NCBI RefSeq assembly: GCF_900177345.1
Contig: NZ_FWZT01000005.1
Location: 62,001-126,000, forward strand
DNA length: 64,000 bases
Source of the DNA: Pseudobacteriovorax antillogorgiicola
Lineage (GTDB): Bacteria; Bdellovibrionota_B; Oligoflexia; Oligoflexales; Oligoflexaceae
Direction of reading: 5' to 3'
The notes below the pieces were generated by a model. That model did no database searches and was not told where the DNA came from. It worked only from the letters and a program-made list of their open reading frames with translations. The translations under genes were made by a program, and so were the position numbers. This document shows positions 1 through 7,581 of this stretch, piece by piece. How positions within the stretch are numbered: the first letter of the stretch is position 1; each line of letters starts with the position of its first letter.

Positions 1-863
1 TCTAGCCATGCATAGGTTCCTACTAATTCCAGGTGGTTGAGTGTGGTACAGCCATCTTTTTGAAATAAAGACTCAGTATTCTCATTGAATACATCTTCCG
101 TTTGCAGACGTCCCTTCTTCGAGGCTCCATGAGATCGTTTCCAAAAATAATGCACCCTTTCGTTATGGATCACTCCAATACCCATGTCAAAAGCCTTTAG
201 CCTGGGGTCTTGGCTGAGCCATGATAAAACAATATCCATCACCTTAGCCTCCCCTTTGGCCACCTGACGAGCGAGCATAGGGTTAAAGCGAAAAAGATCG
301 AAGGGCTCTCTAGTCCAGATCGAAAAGCCCTTGAATTTAAAATGATCAAGGGGAAGATGCTCCTGGATCATATCCAGTCGGGGGGTGCGTTTCAGTTCAG
401 TGAGGAGTGCTTGATCAAGTACCCGGAGTGAAGGCTCCAAAAGCTCAACCGACAGAAATTCTGGAAAGCAAAGATAGCGGTACAGCCAATAAGAATCCCC
501 TTCCTTAACTAGTATCCCTGGAAAGCTTCCCTGCGAGGAATAGCGAGTTTCAGCCTTATAAATGGATTCAAAGATCTGATTATAAATAGCCATCTGCTGG
601 CTTTTATCCGCAACTATCTCTTGCTGCCGGCTTTCTAGTTCAGATAAAAATGCGTCGGATAGGGATCCACGGGTTTGTTTGATCTCGTGGGCTTGAAATG
701 GATTTGTGATGGCAACAACAGTTGCTCCGGCATGAAGCGATAGCTCGTCCCAAAGTGCAACAGGGTCTAGGAGACCTTTTGGATAGTAAACTTCAAGAGC
801 AAGTTCACTCCAAATTTCGTCGGTCTTAGACCTCGAAAGTTTACTTGGCGAAGTTGTTGACAT
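1..863 (-). CDS. Unknown protein, cut off by the window edge (C-terminus missing)
   Basis: An open frame runs without a stop from an ATG at 863 on the minus strand to the window edge, giving 287 codons. AAGG lies about 7 nt upstream of the ATG. The protein starts MSTTSPSKLSRSKTDEIW and is soluble-looking, with no signal peptide and no membrane segment. It is rich in aromatic residues and has a charged helical stretch around residues 70-100. I do not recognise a family. It is divergent from tcdA, with a 265-bp gap between them. Confidence 0.75.
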   Translation of the reverse strand, partial: MSTTSPSKLSRSKTDEIWSELALEVYYPKGLLDPVALWDELSLHAGATVVAITNPFQAHEIKQTRGSLSDAFLSELESRQQEIVADKSQQMAIYNQIFESIYKAETRYSSQGSFPGILVKEGDSYWLYRYLCFPEFLSVELLEPSLRVLDQALLTELKRTPRLDMIQEHLPLDHFKFKGFSIWTREPFDLFRFNPMLARQVAKGEAKVMDIVLSWLSQDPRLKAFDMGIGVIHNERVHYFWKRSHGASKKGRLQTEDVFNENTESLFQKDGCTTLNHLELVGTYAWL

Positions 864-1064
864 ACCACTACCTTATTGGCCGATTTCAATTTTGGTATCG
901 AACAAAAACGCTAGAATCTTGAGATAAAATAGTGAGGCACCTCCGCTCGCAGCAGAGCAGATGAGACCACTAGCAAAAGCGGTCACTTGGAGCAAGCAAG
1001 GGCCTCAAGCAATCAAGTATAACATGCTAAATTTATTCGTTTTTACAATCTATCCAAAGATTTT

Positions 1065-1092
1065 TTGACATATTATTAAATTTCAGTATGAT
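1065..1092 (+). promoter_or_regulatory. Sigma70-type promoter for tcdA and the TatD-like gene
   Basis: A perfect -35 box TTGACA (1065-1070) is followed after 16 bp by TATGAT (1087-1092, 5 of 6 matches to the -10 consensus). Transcription would start near 1099, about 30 nt before the tcdA ATG. This is one of the best housekeeping promoter matches in the window. Confidence 0.75.
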
Positions 1093-1128
1093 CGTAGCCC
1101 ACACGAGGATCAACGACCGAGGGCCGCC

Positions 1129-1914
1129 ATGAGCGAGAATTCACATTATTCGGACCGTTTTTCGGGAATTTCCCGACTTTATGGGCAGAGCCAAGCCAAG
1201 GGTCTGCAAGAAGCTCACGTTGCGGTTATCGGCATCGGCGGTGTCGGCTCGTGGTCGGCTGAAGCTATCGCACGATCTGGAGTTGGCAAGATCACCTTGA
1301 TCGATCTTGATGATATTTGTATTACCAACAGCAACCGGCAGATCCACACTCTTCATAGCACCATTGGTCAGCAAAAAGTTGATGCGATGGCCACCAGAAT
1401 TCAAGGGATCAACCCTGAGTGTAACGTGAGAGTCATTCATGACTTCTTTACAGCCAGCACGGCTGAAGAAATTCTTAGCCTAAATTTCGACTTCGTGATC
1501 GATGCCATTGATAGCTTGAACAGCAAGGTGTCCTTGCTAAGTCTTTGCCATCAAAAAAAGATTCCCGTGGTCACCGTCGGCGGTGCCGGTGGCCGCCGCA
1601 ACCCGTCTGCGATCAAGCAAGACGATTTGAGTGAAAGCTTTAATGATGGCCTGCTTCGTCGCGTTCGCAAGAAATTGCGCGCGGAGCACGGCTTCCCTGA
1701 TACCGGGTCGTTCGGAATTCCATCCGTATTTAGCATCGAGAGGCTTTGGTTACCGACACCAGAGGGTGAAGTTTGCTTGGTTCCTAAGAAGCAAAAACTA
1801 TCTTACAATCTGGATTGTAACTCGGGATTTGGCACGGCTAGCTTTGTAACCGGAACTTTCGGCTTCACAGCCGCCGCTATTGCTATGGCCCACTTAACTG
1901 GAACTACATTATAG
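1129..1914 (+). CDS. tcdA: tRNA threonylcarbamoyladenosine dehydratase TcdA (CsdL/YgdL)
   Basis: This is a ThiF/E1-like ATP-dependent enzyme that dehydrates t6A37 of ANN-decoding tRNAs to cyclic t6A. The 261-aa length fits the family. The N-terminal RxxRLYG segment (residues 13-19 here read ISRLYG) is followed by the nucleotide-binding loop GIGGVGS at 35-41. The family motif D59-L-D-D...N-S-N-R70-Q71 contacts ATP. A DAIDS motif near 125-130 corresponds to the conserved aspartate region. The hydrophobic C-terminal stretch (SGFGTASFVTGTFGF) is also typical. It is followed 7 bp later by the TatD-like gene, so the two probably form an operon from the promoter at 1065. The activity is cytoplasmic tRNA modification. 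Confidence 0.92.
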   Translation: MSENSHYSDRFSGISRLYGQSQAKGLQEAHVAVIGIGGVGSWSAEAIARSGVGKITLIDLDDICITNSNRQIHTLHSTIGQQKVDAMATRIQGINPECNVRVIHDFFTASTAEEILSLNFDFVIDAIDSLNSKVSLLSLCHQKKIPVVTVGGAGGRRNPSAIKQDDLSESFNDGLLRRVRKKLRAEHGFPDTGSFGIPSVFSIERLWLPTPEGEVCLVPKKQKLSYNLDCNSGFGTASFVTGTFGFTAAAIAMAHLTGTTL

Positions 1915-1921
1915 GCGAGCC

Positions 1922-2683
1922 ATGTTCGCTGATAGCCTTTGTCACTTAACCGCACCGGAGATTGATCAGCCAAGTGTGATCGTTGATCAAAGCCTGAAAA
2001 GACAAATCACAATGATCAACCTTTCAGGAACTCACCCCGAAGACTGGCAGGCACAACGTCGGCTGGCCCAAGCCTCACCCCAAATGAGGTTCAATCTTAA
2101 TTTTGGAATTCACCCTTGGTGGGTGTCCGATGACAAAGCACTCATGAACAACTACATCGATAGGCTGGAGCAAGAGATTCATCTGTGTCATGGGATTGGC
2201 GAAATAGGCCTCGATTACGCCAGGGTTAAGACTGAATCTGAGCGAACCCTCCAGCAGGAACTCTTCGCCAAACAACTCGCCATTGCCTGCACTGCAAGCA
2301 AGCCAGTGATCATCCACTGTGTAAGAGCTCATCACCATAGCCCTCAGATCCTTCGCAACCACAGTAAATGGGGACTCAGGGGGGCGATTCATGGTTTTAA
2401 TGGCAATCACAAGATCCTTGATGAATATTTGGACTTAGATCTTTATATCTCTCTTGGCCCACACTCCATCAAATCATTTAGCAAAGGCTGGCTTCCCCAC
2501 ATTCCGGCGAATCGCTTACTTATCGAATCTGACGCCCCCCAACCAAGGCCTGAAGGCCTTTCGACGCCTGATGGAATTTTTGAAATCGCAGAAAAAATGA
2601 CTCGCTATCGCCAAGAAACTGCTGATCAGTTGCTGACACTTAGCAGGAAAAATTTGTATGATGTCTATAATTTATCAGAATAA
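1922..2683 (+). CDS. TatD-family metal-dependent hydrolase with an altered first metal motif
   Basis: This 253-aa amidohydrolase-superfamily protein resembles TatD DNases, which are metal-dependent 3'-5' exonucleases. Visible landmarks are FGIHPWW (61-67), GEIGLD with metal ligand E94, VIIHC with H132, IHGFNG with H157, and ESDAP with D204. The N-terminal motif is normally D-T-H-C-H. Here it reads D4-S-L-C-H8, so the first metal histidine is replaced by leucine. The protein is slightly shorter than usual (about 260 aa). It starts 7 bp after tcdA and is probably co-transcribed. Whether it is still a two-metal enzyme is uncertain because of the missing ligand. Confidence 0.85.
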   Translation: MFADSLCHLTAPEIDQPSVIVDQSLKRQITMINLSGTHPEDWQAQRRLAQASPQMRFNLNFGIHPWWVSDDKALMNNYIDRLEQEIHLCHGIGEIGLDYARVKTESERTLQQELFAKQLAIACTASKPVIIHCVRAHHHSPQILRNHSKWGLRGAIHGFNGNHKILDEYLDLDLYISLGPHSIKSFSKGWLPHIPANRLLIESDAPQPRPEGLSTPDGIFEIAEKMTRYRQETADQLLTLSRKNLYDVYNLSE

Positions 2684-2709
2684 TCCGAGTTTCCATCGCA
2701 GAGGCCAGA

Positions 2710-3252
2710 TTGAATTTCCAAATCGGTTTCATCTTATCTTGCTGCTGGTGCTTAAACGCCTTCAGCCACCCATACCACAACGATCCAGTGCCCCCTTGGG
2801 TGCTGATGTCGTCGGTGACATGGACCCCGAAAACACAGATCGCTCACTACAGCTTCACATTGCTACACAATGACTTTATTCGGAGCACAGGTCGAACCTA
2901 CGAGCAGTACTCAATTTATGATCAGCAGTACATCAGCGAAAATCGTTCTAAGATTTTGCAACACATTAGGCAATCGGTCTCATTACAAAGCTCAGATCAT
3001 AAGTGTCAACTAAGGCATCAGGGAGTCATAGCCATGGCTCAGGTCCCCATCGATCATCAACTCCGCGCCCCTGCCCATCGAATTCAAATGAAGTTTAGCT
3101 GTCCAAAGGCTCCTACTCAGATCAAGAATCGGCTGATACCGAAGGTCTTGCTATCGTCATTGCGTATTATAAGGCTCAGTTGCAAGCAAGAACTACTGGT
3201 CTTAGATCAGATAGGGCAGGGCACTCTAGAGCCCCATTGTTTTGATTCGTGA
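2710..3252 (+). CDS. Putative secreted protein of unknown function
   Basis: The 180-aa frame starts with an ATG preceded by an AGAGG-like ribosome site about 7 nt away. The N-terminus MNFQIGFILSCCWCLNAFS looks like a signal peptide with cleavage before HPYH. The mature part is basic, with scattered cysteines and two short beta-like stretches around 40-55 and 100-130. No family was recognised. It lies 26 bp after the TatD-like gene and could belong to the same transcript. The signal peptide and uninterrupted length support it as a real gene, but no conserved motif proves it. Confidence 0.55.
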   Translation: MNFQIGFILSCCWCLNAFSHPYHNDPVPPWVLMSSVTWTPKTQIAHYSFTLLHNDFIRSTGRTYEQYSIYDQQYISENRSKILQHIRQSVSLQSSDHKCQLRHQGVIAMAQVPIDHQLRAPAHRIQMKFSCPKAPTQIKNRLIPKVLLSSLRIIRLSCKQELLVLDQIGQGTLEPHCFDS

Positions 3253-3258
3253 TATAAT
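3250..3258 (+). promoter_or_regulatory. Extended -10 promoter for the FGE-like gene
   Basis: The stretch TGATATAAT at 3250-3258 is a TG-n-TATAAT extended -10 element with a perfect hexamer. No good -35 box is present, which is normal for extended -10 promoters. It lies at the end of the upstream gene and about 42 nt before the GTG start at 3301. Confidence 0.55.
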
Positions 3259-3300
3259 CCACATAGATAACTCGCACGGGAAACAATTGTAGGGGGAGCT

Positions 3301-4248
3301 GTGAAAACGACTCTCATCATTGGGCTTGGACTCTATTGTTTCTGGCCTCTAGTGGCTGCTAGCAAGACTTGGCAAGAAACAGTGCGATCCACTGGTGCAT
3401 CCCGTTACGTGGGGCAAGGAAACCCTGACGTCACGAAACATCCCGTGTCTAAGGAACAATGCCTTACCGAACTAGGCGAGAAAAAAATCAAGTACGAGAA
3501 CGCCGAATTTGAAGCAATCTGCGGCGCCAAGTACATGGCTCCCATTTACAATCCAGCTACAGAATCAGCCAAAGATGCCAAGGCTTGTATCGATCAATTT
3601 GAATACCCCAATATCCCATGCGAATACCCAGTGGTCTGGGTAAGAGCCAGCGAAGCAGCTGCCATATGTGAGGCAGAAGGCAAAAGGATCTGTGACGCTC
3701 ATGAGTGGGAAGGTGCTTGTGCTGGTGCACTCTTGCCTCCAGACTACGACTTCAAGCTGAAAGGGGATTCTGCCAATGCTACCGTTAAGCTAAGACGCAA
3801 GGCCCATAACAAATCGAGCCCTCGCAACTGGGCTTATGGACCACAGCGGCAGAAAGGTATTTGTGGTGGCAGCAGTTTCAAACATGAAAAGTGTAACGGT
3901 GGCAACTGGAAGGAGTGTGGCTCGAACACCTATCCTGCTGGATACTTTCCCTCTTGTAAGAGCGCTCTTGAAGTGTACGATCAGCATGGTAACGCCGCCG
4001 AGCATATGAATCTACCACTGACTGAATCTGAGATGGCTAGCCGAGGAAGCACAACGCTTGGCCACACAGAGATGAAAGGCAGCTGGTTTATCTTCGACAA
4101 GTACTACGCCCACCAAGACTGGTGTCGGTGGCGAGCGCCTTACTGGCATGGGACCAAGGTCAAGCACCCCAAAAGCCACCACAATTATCATCTTGGTTTC
4201 CGCTGCTGCAAGACAGTCAGCCCTGAGACAAAGCCGGCTAGCAAGTAA
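3301..4248 (+). CDS. Exported FGE-sulfatase-domain protein (SUMF1-like), probably not an active formylglycine enzyme
   Basis: A 315-aa protein starts at GTG with a strong ribosome site (AGGGGGAG) just upstream. Residues 1-20 form a signal peptide ending near VAAS. The rest matches the FGE/SUMF1 fold (PF03781): CIDQFEYPN near 97-106, EAEGKRICDAHEWEGAC near 124-141, a DQHGNAAEH segment near 229-237, GSWF near 260, and the terminal HLGFRCC motif. In true formylglycine-generating enzymes the GSYMC...C segment carries the two copper-binding cysteines. Here it reads GSWFIFDKYY, so both appear absent. At least 12 other cysteines suggest disulfides in the periplasm or outside. The likely role is structural or binding rather than sulfatase activation. 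Confidence 0.8.
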   Translation: MKTTLIIGLGLYCFWPLVAASKTWQETVRSTGASRYVGQGNPDVTKHPVSKEQCLTELGEKKIKYENAEFEAICGAKYMAPIYNPATESAKDAKACIDQFEYPNIPCEYPVVWVRASEAAAICEAEGKRICDAHEWEGACAGALLPPDYDFKLKGDSANATVKLRRKAHNKSSPRNWAYGPQRQKGICGGSSFKHEKCNGGNWKECGSNTYPAGYFPSCKSALEVYDQHGNAAEHMNLPLTESEMASRGSTTLGHTEMKGSWFIFDKYYAHQDWCRWRAPYWHGTKVKHPKSHHNYHLGFRCCKTVSPETKPASK

Positions 4249-4336
4249 GCCTATCTACCATAGATATTAATTATAATTAACCACGCAATATTACCCATCT
4301 AGCGCGATCCTAATCTCTACAATGATGGAGGATTAG

Positions 4337-5164
4337 ATGGACCCCTACAGCTATCAATGCTATCGACAATATTTTTCTGATTATATCCAAAAACTTAAGG
4401 CACAGCGCTCAAGCCAGTCATTGAGGAGAATTGCTCAGCGATTTGGTATCTCCCCCTCTCGTTTGTCTGAAGTTGTGAATGGTCAAGGGCATCTGAGTAT
4501 CGCCAGCTTCAGCAAGGCCGTGGAAAGCCTAGACCTTGCTTCAGATGACAAGATGTATCTCTCTGCACTTCATAAAGAAGCAACCACAAAGTCACCCCTC
4601 GATCGCCGCAAGGCATCCGATCTCCTTGCTGAGTTACGCTATCATAAATTATTTGAGAGAGTGAATCTTGATGAGCTAGACATAGACTGGCATCACTTCA
4701 CAATCATGTTTGTTCTTTCAGTGAACCCTTATATCTCCCTAGATCAGATGAGCGAAGCCCTCAACCTTTCGGTTGAGGTGGTTGAAAATGCCTTGCTCAA
4801 GCTCCAGCGGATCTCATTTATCAGTCTAGAAGAAGGTCGCTACACTCTTCTCCAACGCCATATTCGAATTCCAGATGCCCATCACTCCCCGGGAATTCGA
4901 AACTTTCATCGGGCCATGCTCAGTCGCGCTATTACAGCTTTAAACCAAGTGCCAAGCAATCAGCGATTCTATCAATCTAATATCTTCACCCTGAACAAAG
5001 ATCGCTATGGTGCTTTGACAAAGAAAATCACTAATTTCCTGAGTGAAGAAAGCCAAAAAGACAAAGGGCAAGATTCGCAGGATGTCTACTGCATCTCGTG
5101 CCAACTGTTCCCACTCACCAAGACAAGCATCTCTCTAGATCAAAATACTGCTCTAGAGACCTAA
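4337..5164 (+). CDS. TIGR02147/DUF4423-family transcriptional regulator
   Basis: The 275-aa protein has the typical layout of the TIGR02147 family, which is common in Fibrobacter, Bdellovibrio and relatives. An N-terminal Y-R-x-Y-F-x-D-Y-I segment (9-18) is followed by a Cro/XRE-type helix-turn-helix near 28-58 (RRIAQRFGISPSRLSEVVNG). A winged-helix-like domain then covers about 110-190, ending in a short region that varies within the family. The ATG is preceded by GGAGGA at a 6-nt spacing. It lies between two secreted-protein genes and may control them, but no operator is evident. Its ligand is unknown. Confidence 0.85.
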   Translation: MDPYSYQCYRQYFSDYIQKLKAQRSSQSLRRIAQRFGISPSRLSEVVNGQGHLSIASFSKAVESLDLASDDKMYLSALHKEATTKSPLDRRKASDLLAELRYHKLFERVNLDELDIDWHHFTIMFVLSVNPYISLDQMSEALNLSVEVVENALLKLQRISFISLEEGRYTLLQRHIRIPDAHHSPGIRNFHRAMLSRAITALNQVPSNQRFYQSNIFTLNKDRYGALTKKITNFLSEESQKDKGQDSQDVYCISCQLFPLTKTSISLDQNTALET

Positions 5165-5233
5165 GCCGATTGCTTGAAAAAGAATCTCATAGGTTTCACA
5201 CTAGTGGATATGTTTGTGGAACCGGAGAAGACT

Positions 5234-6727
5234 ATGAAGGCGATTCGGCTTGGGCTGCTGATACTAGTAGCACTCTTGGAAGGATCTTTTTCGAGCTATG
5301 GCAAGCCTTGTAATGCCCCGCCGATTGTTGTCGAAAGCGCGAAGAAAGCGAGTTACGAGGGACTTTGGATTCGTTGGACCGACCACGCTTGCCAACCCCG
5401 TGCTGCATTCCTCGTTCACAACGATCGCAAAGATCCCCGAGGTTTGTTTGGTGGCTACCTTCGCGAGTATCAATATGAATTTCAGGGTAAAACGAGGGTA
5501 TTGAACACAACCCACTACCACTACCCAGGCTTTGGTATGACGATCAACCACTACCAAAACCCTGATGGAACCGGTGGTAGCTCAGCCTCCTCATCACTCT
5601 ATTTTCGAGGGCAATGGCAGAAATATCTACAAGGGCCTCACCACTATATCCACCAATTCAAGTGGTTGATTAGAATCGGTCGGGTCATGGTACCAACTAC
5701 CGTCCATTGGTTGTTTCGAACAGGTGTTTCTCACCCCATTTACTCAATATCCTACGATATGCGGCAAATTAAGGACGGCGACCTTATTGCTGACACCAGG
5801 AGCCCCTACGGCAATATCAATTGGGATGGAGACGGCAAGAGTATTGTGGATGGAGTCGAGTGGGGCGATCGGTATCGATTTAAAACAACGTCAACCCCCC
5901 TGACAATGGCGAGCAGCTGGGATTACACCGAAAAAAACAAAGTACCCTTTGTGCGAGTCTACTCTAGACAGTCCAACGCAATGCAAGCTTCAATTCAAAC
6001 TCAATTTTGGAGCGAACAGGATGCTGGAGGCTATTGGTTTGGTCGCAACTGGGGTCGTACCTCAAAAAATCGAGAATGCGAGGTTCTCCATAAAATTAGG
6101 CGCACCTGCCGCAAAGATGCTGACCCTCATACTATGCCCGAAGTCTGGAACTGGGCCTACCAAACCATCAACTATCAATTTCAAACCGACCCTCACTCGA
6201 AACGATTTGCCTGGGGCTCAAACTATGGAGCTTTGGGTCTAAGCAAGTACACAGACATGGGTGGGGGAGAACGGTCGGGTTGGCCAGAACAAAGTTATGC
6301 GGTCTTCGTTGTTTTCAGCTCCTTCAGCTCCGGGGGTTTCGAGAGTCTTAAATCCTTCATAGAAAGCAAAGATCAGGTCGAAATCAAGGTTGCCGGGGCA
6401 GAGCTCGTAGAGGAAGGTTTTGATGGTGTGGGTCGAGCCACTCGGGTCAGCTATCGTCCCGCTGGCTACGATCATCGTTATGGATCATGGCGGTTGAAAG
6501 CAAAGTCCGAGGCTATGAAACTAGACGTCTCAGGGCTCACGACAGATCGCGGCATCACTTTAGTCATCGAAGATTGGCCCACGGCCGACTATCAACTTAA
6601 ACTGTCTCCGGAAACCCCGGCCTATAGTAGCTACCAACATCAAAGCAAAGAGCTGTGGATTACGGTCCCAGCTGGAAGAGGCAAAAGAAGCATTGAACTT
6701 TATCCTTCGAGCAAGCGCATGCCTTAA
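5234..6727 (+). CDS. Large secreted protein of unknown function
   Basis: I chose the ATG at 5234 (497 aa) over an in-frame TTG at 5174. It has GGAG 6 nt upstream and begins a signal peptide (MKAIRLGLLILVALLEGSFS). The mature protein starts near KPCNAPP. It is rich in Trp, Tyr, Gly and Asn. A first part (about 30-230) has a beta-sandwich look with many aromatic residues, and a C-terminal part (about 370-490) is also beta-rich. Only a few cysteines are present. No catalytic motif or family was recognised. It follows the TIGR02147 regulator by 69 bp. It could be an extracellular or outer-surface carbohydrate-related protein, but that is a guess. Confidence 0.75.
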   Translation: MKAIRLGLLILVALLEGSFSSYGKPCNAPPIVVESAKKASYEGLWIRWTDHACQPRAAFLVHNDRKDPRGLFGGYLREYQYEFQGKTRVLNTTHYHYPGFGMTINHYQNPDGTGGSSASSSLYFRGQWQKYLQGPHHYIHQFKWLIRIGRVMVPTTVHWLFRTGVSHPIYSISYDMRQIKDGDLIADTRSPYGNINWDGDGKSIVDGVEWGDRYRFKTTSTPLTMASSWDYTEKNKVPFVRVYSRQSNAMQASIQTQFWSEQDAGGYWFGRNWGRTSKNRECEVLHKIRRTCRKDADPHTMPEVWNWAYQTINYQFQTDPHSKRFAWGSNYGALGLSKYTDMGGGERSGWPEQSYAVFVVFSSFSSGGFESLKSFIESKDQVEIKVAGAELVEEGFDGVGRATRVSYRPAGYDHRYGSWRLKAKSEAMKLDVSGLTTDRGITLVIEDWPTADYQLKLSPETPAYSSYQHQSKELWITVPAGRGKRSIELYPSSKRMP

Positions 6728-6778
6728 AAAAACAGTCCACACTCCATCCTTTGAGGGGTGGGATTGCGGCTCAATTTT

Positions 6779-7483
6779 CTAAAAACTTTTTAGGCTACCT
6801 GTGCCATATTTTGCATATTCAATCTGAGGCTTCCCGCGGTAACGGACGTCCCCAACTCCGTAAACATCGACCTTTAAAGTTTTTTCAGCCTGCACATTGA
6901 CGTCTCCCGTACCTTTGATAGAAACACGGACATTCTGTGCAGCCATCTTTTCTGAAGAAACGTCACCGCTCCCCCAAATATCGATATGCAAGCTTTCTGT
7001 TTGCCCCTTTAGCTTCGCCTCACCTGAGCCTTTGATCATGACTTTCATAAATGTGGTTCTAAAAGAACCGAGAACATCGCCAGCTCCGGAAATGTCGATG
7101 ACAGCTTCCTTTCCAGAAAACTCATCCAGGATATCGACATCTGAACTGCCAAGAATCTCAAGCCGGCTCAGGTCACTCATGTATGCGACAATCTCCACGG
7201 ACTGGTCGTTCCGGGAGCACTTTTCCTGGTCGATCTCTATTTGGCCGTTGGCAACACTGAAATTCAGGTTCTGTACAAGGTCCTTTGGTCCTTTGATTTC
7301 TAGTCGCGGTCGGCTGCTTTTTCTAACCAAGACATCGTGAGGAACCTTGATCACTATTTGGTGGACTGCCTTCAACGATTCTACTCGCGATACTGAGCCT
7401 TCCACACCAGGGACACAGTCGAAGATTGCCCAGGCTGAACTTGCCTGCAGGGCAACATATGCCAAAATTAACCAGTTTTTCAT
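6779..7483 (-). CDS. Secreted GIN-domain (DUF2807) beta-helix protein
   Basis: The ATG at 7483 is preferred because AGGAG sits 5 nt upstream. An earlier in-frame GTG at 7489 overlaps that ribosome site. The 234-aa product starts with a signal peptide (MKNWLILAYVALQASSAWA). It continues as repeated short beta-strands of the GIN-domain type: LEILGSSDVDI, IDISGAGDV, VMIKGSGEAKL, IDIWGSGDV, VSIKGTGDV, VDVYGVGDV. These G-[ST]-G-[DE]-[VA] turns are the hallmark of the DUF2807 head domain, a right-handed beta-helix. Family members are envelope proteins of unclear function. It is convergent with the large secreted-protein gene. Confidence 0.88.
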   Translation of the reverse strand: MKNWLILAYVALQASSAWAIFDCVPGVEGSVSRVESLKAVHQIVIKVPHDVLVRKSSRPRLEIKGPKDLVQNLNFSVANGQIEIDQEKCSRNDQSVEIVAYMSDLSRLEILGSSDVDILDEFSGKEAVIDISGAGDVLGSFRTTFMKVMIKGSGEAKLKGQTESLHIDIWGSGDVSSEKMAAQNVRVSIKGTGDVNVQAEKTLKVDVYGVGDVRYRGKPQIEYAKYGTGSLKSF

Positions 7484-7581
7484 CTCCACTCCTTCCAGTT
7501 TGATGGTCGAACTTAGCGTAGTTTACCCTGGAGGATCAAGGCTTGGATTGAAAATTTGCTGAGCCATACTAATCATGGAGT

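Noticed and set aside
5174-5233. Upstream TTG extension of the large secreted protein
   Set aside because: It would put an extra 20 residues before a clean signal peptide, and the ATG at 5234 has its own ribosome site.
6728-6778. Hairpin between the large secreted protein and GIN genes
   Set aside because: The arms TCCATCC and GGTGGGA pair with a mismatch; too weak to call a terminator.
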